A DNA stretch of 56,968 bases from Piscinibacter defluvii (lineage in GTDB: Bacteria; Pseudomonadota; Gammaproteobacteria; Burkholderiales; Burkholderiaceae_C): positions 1 to 56,968 of the forward strand of contig NZ_RCHJ01000029.1 in the NCBI RefSeq assembly GCF_004011805.1. Direction: 5' to 3'. Positions 20,234 through 27,113 of this stretch are shown piece after piece. Each line of letters opens with the position of its first letter. Within the stretch, counting starts at the first letter, position 1. Under the pieces are notes generated by a model. The model was given only the letters and a program-made list of their open reading frames with translations. It was not told where the DNA came from and searched no databases. The position numbers and the translations under genes were made by a program.

Positions 20234-20498
20234 CAACGAGTGCCTGACCAGAGCGATCGCGCTCTACTTGTCTGGCATCACCGGGCGCAAGATCGGCACG
20301 CTGTTCAGCGACGAGGCCGACGGGCCGCTCGACCCGGAGCGCAAACGCATGTTCATGAACATGAAGCGCGAGGTGCTGCGCCTGGGCGGCTACGCGTGCG
20401 AGTTCTTCGTGTCGCAGACGCCGGAGCTGACCAGCATGGCCGACCGGATCATCGACCTGGAGAGCATGGCGACGGAGGTCGCGGAGGTGACGGATTGA
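20229..20498 (+). pseudogene. SbcC-like ATPase, 3' fragment (copy 4)
   Basis: Plus-strand fragment beginning INECLTRAIALYL, immediately after where the ABC signature would end, through TLFSDEADGPLD and KREVLRLGGYACEFF to a natural C-terminus AEVTD. It has no proper start. It differs more from copies 2 and 3 than these do from each other, so it is probably the remains of the resident gene, whose 5' part was lost when the inverted unit arrived. The next gene overlaps its stop. Confidence 0.8.
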
Positions 20499-20779
20499 CG
20501 GATTGGCTTCCAGAGCGGTGCCACGTAGTGTTGCCCGGGCTTCCACAGGGCGGCAACGTGGTCTTGTGCGTACGCGGAGAGCTCGGCGTCCGGCCGACGT
20601 CGCTCAACCTTGGCTGCTACGCGGAGGCGAAGAGGGTGATCAGCGAACTGAATCGTTCGCTGAGCATCGGTGAGCGCGCGGAGCGAGCGATGCTGGTGGG
20701 ATGCCTGTTCGGCTGGGAAGGTGAGGTGGCGACAGCAACCATGCAGGAGGTAAGGCCTGCGGGGGTTACGGTCCACTGA
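20495..20779 (+). CDS. Small unknown protein (94 aa), coupled to the ATPase fragment
   Basis: TTG start at 20495 overlapping the ATPase stop, with GGAGG six bases upstream; translational coupling to the once intact ATPase is likely. The protein starts with TDWLPERCHVVLPG and ends with EVRPAGVTVH; it has mixed alpha/beta character and no recognised motif. Conservation of the coupling suggests it was a partner of the ATPase, but this is inference. Confidence 0.55.
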   Translation: MTDWLPERCHVVLPGLPQGGNVVLCVRGELGVRPTSLNLGCYAEAKRVISELNRSLSIGERAERAMLVGCLFGWEGEVATATMQEVRPAGVTVH

Positions 20780-20838
20780 CAGAGGTGATCGAACCCGTGC
20801 ACGCTGACGAGGCCGCGGGCGATTGCGGCGCGCGGTGG

Positions 20839-21435
20839 TCATGCGACGCTGTAGGAGAGCGTCTCGCCGGGCAGTAGCACCTCAGCGCACTGCACGAGGT
20901 AGTCGCGGTGTTGAGAAGCGGTGTGGCGGCCCAGGTACCTCCAATCCGTTCCATCTGATCGGGTGATCACGTAGATGACTGGGACGGCTTCATCGCGTCT
21001 GTGCAGTGCGGCCGCAGTAGGCGATGCCAGATTCTGCGACGAATCGGCGGGGGACGAGGGTGAGTAGACCTCGTCGACCCTGATCGCGCGCAAGCAGAAT
21101 GGACAAGCCATGAGACCAGGTTCCGATTCGACCGGAACCCATGCGTTATAGCTGACCGCAGCACGGCAGGATGGGCAGGTGCCGGAAAGGTGTGCCGAGC
21201 ACCGGGCAGCGAGCAACGATGCCAGCAACTCTGCATCGTTCGCAGCGTCCACAGGATCTCTGCCCGCGGCGGTGCGCAAGGCATTCTTGAGCCATGACGA
21301 AGAGGTCGGGTTGGCCAGCGCGGCGACGATGTCCATGCTGGGTGCCGGAGCCACGGGCGAGCTGGTGGGGCTTGTGGACACAAGGACGGTGGGGCAAGAC
21401 GAAGACAAGGAACTTCCTGCGGGTTCAACTGGCAT
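20839..21435 (-). CDS. Unknown protein with a zinc-ribbon (198 aa)
   Basis: ATG at 21435 preceded by AGGAGA. A Ser/Pro-rich N-terminal third is followed by two CxxC knuckles (CPSCRAAVSY and MACPFCLRAI), a typical zinc ribbon, then a C-terminal beta-rich region (VIYVITRSDGTDWRYLGRH). Last gene of a minus-strand run that begins at 25546. Function unknown; nucleic-acid or protein binding through the ribbon is plausible. Confidence 0.7.
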   Translation of the reverse strand: MPVEPAGSSLSSSCPTVLVSTSPTSSPVAPAPSMDIVAALANPTSSSWLKNALRTAAGRDPVDAANDAELLASLLAARCSAHLSGTCPSCRAAVSYNAWVPVESEPGLMACPFCLRAIRVDEVYSPSSPADSSQNLASPTAAALHRRDEAVPVIYVITRSDGTDWRYLGRHTASQHRDYLVQCAEVLLPGETLSYSVA

Positions 21436-21477
21436 GGGGATCTCCTGTGTTGAAGGGCAAAAAGGGCGCGACATCGC

Positions 21478-21517
21478 GGCCTCTCTGAAACCGCCGTTGA
21501 GAGGTTTCAGAGAGGCC
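21478..21517 (-). promoter_or_regulatory. 15-bp intercistronic hairpin
   Basis: GGCCTCTCTGAAACC (21478-21492) and its exact complement (21503-21517). A second GC-rich hairpin (21516-21536) abuts it. On the minus strand the pair separates the 178-aa and 198-aa genes and is followed by CCCTTTTTG, like an intrinsic terminator, then the next SD. Confidence 0.75.
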
Positions 21518-21553
21518 CCGGGCTTGGGGCCCGGGGTCGCTGCTTGATGGGAT

Positions 21554-22090
21554 TCAGCTGCGCGGCAGGCCGCTGACGTCGGCCAGCTGCCAGGCCTGCA
21601 GATCGGGATACCGATCGGCGAAGTCGAAGACGAGGTCGCGGTTCGCAGGGCCCAGCGTGACTTGCACGAGCCATTCGCCGTAGCGCTGCTCGCGTGCGGT
21701 GCTGAGACCGAGCTGCTGCGCGTGGGCCGCCAGCGGATGCGCTTCGGGAACCCGAACGTTCGGGTACCAATTGCCGTGCGCGGGCAAGGCATCGTCGGCT
21801 TCGATGAGCCGGCGGATGCGGCGGATGTAGGCCTCGGGCGAGGAGTCGCGAGAGCCAGGCTTCAACGAGCCACCCTCGCACGCACCCGCGAAGTACACAG
21901 CCCTCTTCAGCACTTGCGCTGCGCTACCGAGCATGCAGACGTCCCAGTCCCGCGCGCGCTTGCCGGTGACCGCGTCCCTCAGGTTGTTGTCTCCGCCTTC
22001 GATGGCGACGACAAACCGCGGGATGGATCCCCGCTCGGGCGTCGCGGGCAGCCGCCAGCATGCCCACTGGTATTCGATGCGGTAGGACAT
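21554..22090 (-). CDS. Unknown protein (178 aa)
   Basis: Start ATG (22090) one base after the preceding stop, indicating coupled translation; a longer frame overlapping the upstream gene is rejected. Begins MSYRIEYQWACWRLPA, includes FVVAIEGGDNNL and a basic RRIRRLIEADDALP stretch; no signal peptide or known domain recognised. Conserved hypothetical of an accessory element. Confidence 0.65.
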   Translation of the reverse strand: MSYRIEYQWACWRLPATPERGSIPRFVVAIEGGDNNLRDAVTGKRARDWDVCMLGSAAQVLKRAVYFAGACEGGSLKPGSRDSSPEAYIRRIRRLIEADDALPAHGNWYPNVRVPEAHPLAAHAQQLGLSTAREQRYGEWLVQVTLGPANRDLVFDFADRYPDLQAWQLADVSGLPRS

Positions 22091-22091
22091 G

Positions 22092-22751
22092 TCAGGCCTC
22101 CGCGGTCTCGAAGAGGCCCGCCTGAACGCGCGAGGCTGAAGCCGCGCGCAGTTCGATGCCGGCGCGCCATTGCGCCGAGTCACGGTCGAACTTGCTGCAC
22201 ATCATCGACGCGGCGTAGTAGGCCGCGCGCGCGAATCCCGGCTTGGCCAGGTCCAGCTCGACCGTGAAGGTGCCGTCGTCGGCGAGTCGGAACTGCTCGC
22301 CGAACTTCGACTGGAAGACGGCGAATGTCCCGAAGGGGCACGTCGTCCAGGAGGACTTCACGCCGGCCATGGCCGCCAGCGGCGCGCGCAGGACGGCGAA
22401 GGCCTGGATGCCGTGCTGCTGCTGCGCGGTCACCGCCGAAACCGACTCGGCGATCGCGGTGCGCCACATGCCGAGGTAGCGCTCGGGCGTGACGGGGAGG
22501 CCGGCCACGAGCAGTTCGTGATCGACGGCCTTCTGGGCGCGATCGCTGCACAGTGCGGAGAAGATCTCGTACTGCGCCATGTAGTTGATGCCTTGCGCGC
22601 TCGGGCGAAGCAGCGTCGGGCGCTGCACGCCATCGACCAGATCAACGGCCACCGGCAGGTAGCTGCGGGAGCTGTAGAACGTCGCGTCGTCGGGCAGATG
22701 AATGACCACGCGATTGATCTCGTTGATCGGGCGGTTGATGTCGGGTTTCAA
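22092..22751 (-). CDS. Unknown protein (219 aa)
   Basis: TTG start at 22751 chosen because AGGAGA lies just upstream and the longer frame runs through an intercistronic hairpin. Sequence begins MKPDINRPINEINRVVIHLP and ends in Ala-rich helices (ASRVQAGLFETAEA). No family recognised. Coupled to the next gene. Confidence 0.65.
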   Translation of the reverse strand: MKPDINRPINEINRVVIHLPDDATFYSSRSYLPVAVDLVDGVQRPTLLRPSAQGINYMAQYEIFSALCSDRAQKAVDHELLVAGLPVTPERYLGMWRTAIAESVSAVTAQQQHGIQAFAVLRAPLAAMAGVKSSWTTCPFGTFAVFQSKFGEQFRLADDGTFTVELDLAKPGFARAAYYAASMMCSKFDRDSAQWRAGIELRAASASRVQAGLFETAEA

Positions 22752-22773
22752 GAGAGTTCTCCTGTGGATGAAA

Positions 22774-22806
22774 GAAGGGGCGCTGCCTGTTGGCGAGCGC
22801 CCCTTC
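22774..22806 (-). promoter_or_regulatory. Intercistronic hairpin with U-tract
   Basis: GAAGGGGCGCT (22774-22784) pairs with AGCGCCCCTTC (22796-22806). On the minus strand the 3' arm runs into CCCCTTCTTTC, then AGGAGA and the TTG start, the shape of a terminator or attenuator. Confidence 0.75.
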
Positions 22807-22825
22807 GATGGGGTGAAGATGCAGG

Positions 22826-23407
22826 TCAGGCCGCCACCGGCAGGTCCCGGCGGCCGAAAGCCTCCGTGCAGAAGCGTTCGTCGCATGGCCCGCTGAGGAT
22901 CAGCTCGAGGTCCTCGTTGGTGACGATGAGCCCGCCGAGGGCGAACGGACGACCGCTGCGGAAGTTCTCGGTGAGCAGCGGAGGTGCGCCTTCGTCCTGT
23001 ACGACCACCATCCGCTCGTGCTGCTGGAGGTTCAGCGTCGAGTGGGTGATGGGGCGACGTGCCCGGAACAGCGCGTGCATTCGCCCAGACGAGTCAGGTT
23101 CGGCGTACAGGACGCGTGGAACCAGGCTGAAGTCGTGGCGCACGATGCGATTGCCGGCGTTGCAGCGCGCGTCGATGTGCAACTCGCGCATGAAGCTCGA
23201 CGGGACGGTGAGCTGCAGGTAGTGCAGTGCCGCCTCGAGAGAGTCCAGGTCCGGGTAGCCGCTTGACATGTGGCGCATCTTGTTGACGTTCGGCTCCGAG
23301 CCGTGAAAGGCGCGGATAAAGAACTCGGACAAGGGGCGATCCCAGCCGCCAACGACGTAGGCGGGCTTGCCGCGCGAGGTGCGCGCGATGGAGAGGTGCT
23401 GGCTCAT
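22826..23407 (-). CDS. Unknown protein (193 aa)
   Basis: Start overlaps the upstream stop (ATGA at 23407-23404). Sequence MSQHLSIARTSRGKPAYVVG at the N-terminus, a central predicted helix-rich region (SLEAALHYLQL) and an acidic/hydrophobic C-terminal part (GLIVTNEDLELILSG). No recognised domain. Part of the minus-strand run. Confidence 0.65.
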   Translation of the reverse strand: MSQHLSIARTSRGKPAYVVGGWDRPLSEFFIRAFHGSEPNVNKMRHMSSGYPDLDSLEAALHYLQLTVPSSFMRELHIDARCNAGNRIVRHDFSLVPRVLYAEPDSSGRMHALFRARRPITHSTLNLQQHERMVVVQDEGAPPLLTENFRSGRPFALGGLIVTNEDLELILSGPCDERFCTEAFGRRDLPVAA

Positions 23408-23841
23408 GACAGCAGCGTCCTCGTGAGCGGCCGCGGCGGCATGTCCAGGCGGCGGACCTGCTCGGGGAAGGTGAGTTCCTCCGGGTGTTCCGCCGACGAG
23501 GGCTTGGCGTGGGCCTGGATGACGTGGACGTCGGGAGCGACGGCCGCGAAGTAGGAGCGCACGGCCTGGTCGGCCTCGTCCGGCGTGGCGCCGGCGGCGT
23601 ACTCGAACAGGTGCCGCGTGAAGCCGAGGCAACCCGCGTGCACCTCGAGGTCGAGCACGACGTGGACGAACCACAGTTGCTGCCCGTCCGGAAGGCTCAG
23701 GTACTGCGGGTCGACGCCGACAGCGCGGTGCGCGCGGATGAGTTCCGCGCGGCGCAGTGCGCGCGCTTCCGGCGAGAGGGATGCGGGATCCTGGAGGACC
23801 AGGGGCATGGAGGCGCTGGACGCGCCGAGGTGAAGACTCAT
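23404..23841 (-). CDS. Unknown protein (145 aa)
   Basis: ATG at 23841 with GGGAGA upstream. Includes QQLWFVHVVLDLEVHAGCLG and an EADQAVRSYFAAVAPDVHVI segment that looks like a compact alpha/beta fold. No family recognised. Translationally linked to the 193-aa gene by ATGA. Confidence 0.65.
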   Translation of the reverse strand: MSLHLGASSASMPLVLQDPASLSPEARALRRAELIRAHRAVGVDPQYLSLPDGQQLWFVHVVLDLEVHAGCLGFTRHLFEYAAGATPDEADQAVRSYFAAVAPDVHVIQAHAKPSSAEHPEELTFPEQVRRLDMPPRPLTRTLLS

Positions 23842-23857
23842 GGTGTTCTCCCGTGGA

Positions 23858-23879
23858 GGTGCGCGCCGCAGCGCGCACC
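23858..23879 (-). promoter_or_regulatory. Intercistronic hairpin
   Basis: GGTGCGCGC and its complement around a CGCA loop, directly 5' of the SD of the 145-aa gene on the minus strand. Confidence 0.65.
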
Positions 23880-23888
23880 AGGGTGGAT

Positions 23889-24344
23889 TCAGAGGGGGAA
23901 GGCCGTCAGCAGCTCCGAGAAGCGCGACCCGGGCGGCAGGCTCGGGGGCTTCACGGTGCCGAAGTGCGTCGGGACCTCTTCGGGCTGCAGGCGCTTGTCG
24001 CGCACCGCGGCCGTGTAGGCGTTCTTGCGCTCGTACCAGGCGAGCTCGTACTGCGCGATCGGGTCCCACTCGTCCGGCACGGAGAGCTCCACCTGGTACG
24101 CGAAGTCGACGGCGGCACCGTCGTGTTCGTCGTAGCGGATGGAGACCTCGCGGTAGGTGCCGAAGTCGTGCGGGTGGGTGCGGGCGACGTAGGCGACCGA
24201 CACTCCCTCGGGGACCGGGAACAGGCGGTGCAGCATCCGGCGGAACACCTCGCACTCGCGCTGCGAGGCTTCGGTGTAGTCGGGGCTGCCCACCTGGGCA
24301 CAGCTTTCGTTGGCCGGCACGGGGCCGATCTCGATGTATTGCAT
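23889..24344 (-). CDS. Unknown protein (151 aa)
   Basis: Begins MQYIEIGPVPANESCAQVG; a central YVARTHPHDFGTYREVSIRY region and a C-terminal helix with WYERKNAYTAAVRDK. Soluble, no recognised motif. GGAG about 10 nt before the ATG. Flanked by hairpin leaders on both sides. Confidence 0.7.
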   Translation of the reverse strand: MQYIEIGPVPANESCAQVGSPDYTEASQRECEVFRRMLHRLFPVPEGVSVAYVARTHPHDFGTYREVSIRYDEHDGAAVDFAYQVELSVPDEWDPIAQYELAWYERKNAYTAAVRDKRLQPEEVPTHFGTVKPPSLPPGSRFSELLTAFPL

Positions 24345-24364
24345 GGTGATGCTCCAGAAAGGGG

Positions 24365-24381
24365 GCGCGCCGGCGGCGCGC
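24365..24381 (-). promoter_or_regulatory. Intercistronic hairpin with U-tract
   Basis: GCGCGCC and GGCGCGC around GGC; on the minus strand followed by CCCCCTTTCT and then the SD of the 151-aa gene. Confidence 0.6.
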
Positions 24382-24434
24382 TCGCGATGGATGGACGAAG
24401 CCTGTGCCCCGCGCCGCTGCGGGCGGCGTGGGCG

Positions 24435-24632
24435 TCAGTTCAGCGCGAGGGCCGCGCTGGCTTCTTCGTTGGTCAGGAAGAGGTCGCGCTCGCAGTCGTA
24501 GTACGCGTGCTCGCCCCTCGTGGTGTTCCACATGTAGAGCAGCGTCCGACCGGTGCGGGTCTTCGTGGGCTTCTCGGTGCCGCCGCAGGCGGGCACCCAG
24601 TGATCGCCGGCCTTGTCGGTGAGCTCGTTCAC
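24435..24632 (-). CDS. Small unknown protein (65 aa)
   Basis: GTG start overlapping the radC-like stop, so translation is coupled. Sequence contains GDHWVPACGGTEKPTKTRTGR, and then LLYMWNTTRGEHAYYDCERD, reminiscent of a small treble-clef or substrate-like fold, but only two cysteines are present. No family recognised. Confidence 0.65.
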   Translation of the reverse strand: MNELTDKAGDHWVPACGGTEKPTKTRTGRTLLYMWNTTRGEHAYYDCERDLFLTNEEASAALALN

Positions 24633-25219
24633 ATGAGCCCCCTCTCCGCCATCGACGTGACCGCGGTGCCATTGGTGGCAACGATCATGTGATCGATCAC
24701 CCGCACGTCAACCAAAGCCAGGGCGGCCTTGATGGTGGCGGTCAGATGCTCGTCGGCGCGCGAAGGCTCAGTGCACCCTGACGGATGCGGATGGGCGCAG
24801 CAGATGGCGGCCGCGTTGAAGTGCAGCACACGCTTGACGATCTCGCGCGGGTAGACGCGCGTTTCGGAGATGGTGCCCGCGAACAGTTCCTCCACCTCGA
24901 TGACGCGATGCGTCGCGTCGAGGTACACGACGACGAACGACTCGCGCTCGGCGCCGGCGAAGTAGACGCGAAGGAAGTTCTTCAACTCCGCAGGGGCGTT
25001 GATGAGCACCTTGCCGCGCACGGAGTCGGCCGCGATGCGTGTGAGCAGCTCGTGAGCCGCCGCGAGCACGTGGCGCAGGCGGCCCTGGCGCAGTGTGACG
25101 GGCTGCGGGATGTACTCGGCGATCGTGTTGTCGGAGCAGATCAAGTGCTCCGGCACGGCCGCGGGTGGGTCCAGAACGATCGACTCGAGTTCGGAGCGAT
25201 CGAGCATGGCGAGGTTCAT
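24629..25219 (-). CDS. RadC-like JAMM-domain protein
   Basis: 196 residues of the RadC/YeeS family. The JAMM metal site is intact: the motif HPHPSG, then EPS and a downstream Asp (SRADEH), with an upstream catalytic-type Glu in VEELFAGT. The N-terminal helix-hairpin-helix of full RadC is missing. Such proteins are common on plasmids and islands; biochemical activity is unproven. It is the second gene of the minus-strand run and is coupled to the 65-aa gene. Confidence 0.88.
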   Translation of the reverse strand: MNLAMLDRSELESIVLDPPAAVPEHLICSDNTIAEYIPQPVTLRQGRLRHVLAAAHELLTRIAADSVRGKVLINAPAELKNFLRVYFAGAERESFVVVYLDATHRVIEVEELFAGTISETRVYPREIVKRVLHFNAAAICCAHPHPSGCTEPSRADEHLTATIKAALALVDVRVIDHMIVATNGTAVTSMAERGLM

Positions 25220-25240
25220 GGTGTCGTCCTCTCGGATGAA

Positions 25241-25274
25241 GAGGGAACACCGGCCACGAGGGACGGTGTCCCTC
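25241..25274 (-). promoter_or_regulatory. Leader hairpin of the RadC-like gene
   Basis: GAGGGAACACCG and CGGTGTCCCTC pair with one bulge. On the minus strand it is followed by CCCTCTTC and the SD, like the other leaders in this run. Confidence 0.6.
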
Positions 25275-25303
25275 GGGGGATGGGAAGTTGAGGCGGCGTT
25301 CGA

Positions 25304-25546
25304 TCAGGCGTCGGACAAGCTGACGCCAGGGCCGAAAACGCAATGCAGTTGGTGATAGGTGTCCGTCTCGAGGGAGCGCACGAGGATCGTGTGCGTGGAC
25401 TGGACGGAGACAACCGCGCAGGTGCCGAGGTTGTGCGTAGCAACGAGGTCGCCGCTGCTCAACGCGCCTTCGCGCTTGAGCTTCACGACGCGGACGACGC
25501 CGAGCGGGATCCAGGGGGCGCCGTAGGGCTGGCGACCAGATGACAT
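25304..25546 (-). CDS. Small unknown protein (80 aa), first of the minus-strand run
   Basis: ATG at 25546 with GGAGG seven bases upstream. Small beta-rich protein: PLGVVRVVKLKREGALSSGD, then AVVSVQSTHTILVRSLETD, suggestive of an SH3-like barrel. Function unknown. The 284-bp gap to the divergent HTH gene holds a CTGGGC/GCCCAG hairpin (25578-25593), a possible promoter (TTGCGC, 17 bp, CATACT near 25732 on the minus strand) and a repeated 20-mer. Confidence 0.65.
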   Translation of the reverse strand: MSSGRQPYGAPWIPLGVVRVVKLKREGALSSGDLVATHNLGTCAVVSVQSTHTILVRSLETDTYHQLHCVFGPGVSLSDA

Positions 25547-25766
25547 GGTGTCCTCCAACAAAGAGGGCACCGGCCGCCTGGGCTGATGCCCAGTTGCGGG
25601 TTGATGGCGCTGCCGCTGGGCAACGCGCCGATTCTCGTGCGGGTCACGACCGCTAACGCCACCGCCGCAGCGATGGATACCTCCTCGTGATGAGGACGGC
25701 CGAAGGCCGAAAAGGTGCAGTCAGTATGGCAAGACCGCAGTCGGCGCGCAATGCCACTGAGGCATC

Positions 25767-25786
25767 GGCGCGTGTTCACTTGTCCA
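25767..25786. repeat. 20-bp intergenic repeat, copy 1
   Basis: GGCGCGTGTTCACTTGTCCA; 18 of 20 bases recur at 42271-42290. Located between divergent transcription units, 10 bp upstream of the -35 of the HTH gene; possible operator. Confidence 0.6.
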
Positions 25787-25796
25787 GGGCCAGCGG

Positions 25797-25824
25797 TTGA
25801 CCTGCGCATTGCGGGGGTGATCCT
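25797..25824 (+). promoter_or_regulatory. Promoter, TTGACC-N16-GATCCT
   Basis: Member of the recurring promoter family. The -10 ends six bases before the ATG at 25831, so the mRNA probably starts at or next to the A of ATG (leaderless). Confidence 0.65.
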
Positions 25825-25830
25825 GCCCTC

Positions 25831-26133
25831 ATGGACCCGAACGTGAGCCCGCTGCCCCTGGACGTGGACCACCTGACCGGGCCCACGGTCGCGCGGCTGA
25901 TGCGGGCCAACGGCCGGACCATCGAGTCCGTCGCCAGCGCGATGGGGATCACGCCGAGCCGCGTGCGCGAGGTGCGGGCCAAGGGCGTGCAGGGAGCGCC
26001 CTTCGTGTGGGACTGGTCCGAGGCGATCACGGGCGACCCGCGCTTGGCCTGGGCCGACATCGCGCGCGCCTACCTCGGGTGTGCCGCTCGAAGCATGCCG
26101 GCATCCCAGGCGGGCCAGCGCGGCAGACCTTGA
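25831..26133 (+). CDS. Small helix-turn-helix protein
   Basis: 100 residues with a Cro/CI-like HTH (RLMRANGRTIESVASAMGI then TPSRVREVRAKG, about residues 23-54). Probably a DNA-binding regulator. No ribosome site precedes the ATG, agreeing with leaderless expression from the promoter at 25797. It sits between divergent gene blocks with a repeated 20-mer in the intergenic region, so autoregulation and control of the family of similar promoters are attractive but unproven. Confidence 0.7.
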   Translation: MDPNVSPLPLDVDHLTGPTVARLMRANGRTIESVASAMGITPSRVREVRAKGVQGAPFVWDWSEAITGDPRLAWADIARAYLGCAARSMPASQAGQRGRP

Positions 26134-26157
26134 AGCGGCTGGCGGCGGCGAGAGCAT
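26130..26157 (+). promoter_or_regulatory. Promoter, TTGAAG-N16-GAGCAT
   Basis: Family member overlapping the stop codon of the HTH gene; 55 bp from -35 to the ATG of the methylase-like gene at 26185. Confidence 0.65.
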
Positions 26158-26184
26158 GCATCGAAAGCAACGCAGCGAGGACTC

Positions 26185-27033
26185 ATGAACGGCATGAAGG
26201 CAACCCAGCGGATCGTGGAAGCGTGCGTCGGCATGGGGCGGCACCAGCCGCACCAGCTGCTGGCCTGGCTGGTGGCGGACGTACTGGCAGGCTTCGGGCT
26301 ACGCCGCGCGGATGCGGCGCCGCCCGACATGCGGCAATGGCTGGCGGATGCCTCGGGCGAGTACGCGCGCGCCGTCGTGGGCAGGCCATTCGAGGACGTC
26401 CTCGGCGAGGTCTACCAGACGCTCGCCTCGCGCGGGCACCGCGGGCACCTGGGACAGTTCTTCACGCCGAGCGCGATCACCGAGTTCATGAACCGGATGA
26501 TCGCGCCGGCGAGCCTGCCCGACCCCGAGCCGGGGCGCCTCCTGCGCATGTGCGAGCCCGCGTGCGGCTCCGGCGCGCAGGTGCTGGCCTTCCTGCGCAC
26601 TATCGTGGAAGCGAAGGGCGGCGCGGCGCTGCGGCACTGGTCGATCACCGCGATCGACCTCGACCACTTGTGCGCCGACATGTGCGCTACCCAGGTCCTG
26701 GCCAACCTGTGCATGGGGCAAGTGGACCTCGGCGAGCTGCTGGTGTATCGCGGGAACGCTCTGGGCAGGCACGAAGACCTCGGCGTCGTCGTCCACGCGA
26801 CAACGCGGAACCAGACACCTGATGTGGTGCTGCCTGCGCTCCACCCGAGCCGACTGCACGCCTTGCGCCGCGCGGTCGGTGTGGCGACGCCAAAAGAAGC
26901 GGATCAGCAGGGCGGGCCAGCGCCGGTGCAGGCAGCCACCGTGCCGACGCCGCGTGTGCCCGCGCGCCAGGTGCGGCGCGAGGCGACAGCGCCAGCGGTC
27001 GAGTCGCCAGAGGTCGACCTCTTCGCGGACTGA
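26185..27033 (+). CDS. N6-adenine DNA methylase-like protein lacking the catalytic NPPY motif
   Basis: 282 residues resembling the HsdM/N6-methylase core: GHLGQFFTPSAITEFM (typical lead-in), motif I EPACGSGAQVLAFL for SAM, an acidic IDLDHLCADM and YRGNAL. The (N/D)PP(Y/F) catalytic motif that should follow is absent; HATTRNQTPDVV and then a basic, Pro-rich tail take its place. It may bind SAM or DNA without methylating, or be decaying. Lies directly upstream of the PRTRC parB. Confidence 0.75.
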   Translation: MNGMKATQRIVEACVGMGRHQPHQLLAWLVADVLAGFGLRRADAAPPDMRQWLADASGEYARAVVGRPFEDVLGEVYQTLASRGHRGHLGQFFTPSAITEFMNRMIAPASLPDPEPGRLLRMCEPACGSGAQVLAFLRTIVEAKGGAALRHWSITAIDLDHLCADMCATQVLANLCMGQVDLGELLVYRGNALGRHEDLGVVVHATTRNQTPDVVLPALHPSRLHALRRAVGVATPKEADQQGGPAPVQAATVPTPRVPARQVRREATAPAVESPEVDLFAD

Positions 27034-27042
27034 GCGAGGCCC

Positions 27043-27070
27043 TTGAAGGCCGAGGCCCGCACGAGAACAT
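27043..27070 (+). promoter_or_regulatory. Promoter of the PRTRC cassette, TTGAAG-N16-GAACAT
   Basis: Family member just after the methylase stop; -35 is 71 bp before the parB ATG. The -10 covers an upstream in-frame ATG (27069), which supports the start at 27114. Confidence 0.65.
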
Positions 27071-27113
27071 GACTGCACGCTTCACAGGAAGCGAACTCAC
27101 AGAAGGAGTCCCA

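Noticed and set aside
20268-20498. Independent small gene starting at TTG 20268
   Set aside because: Homology to the ATPase continues upstream of that codon, so it is a gene fragment rather than a separate gene.
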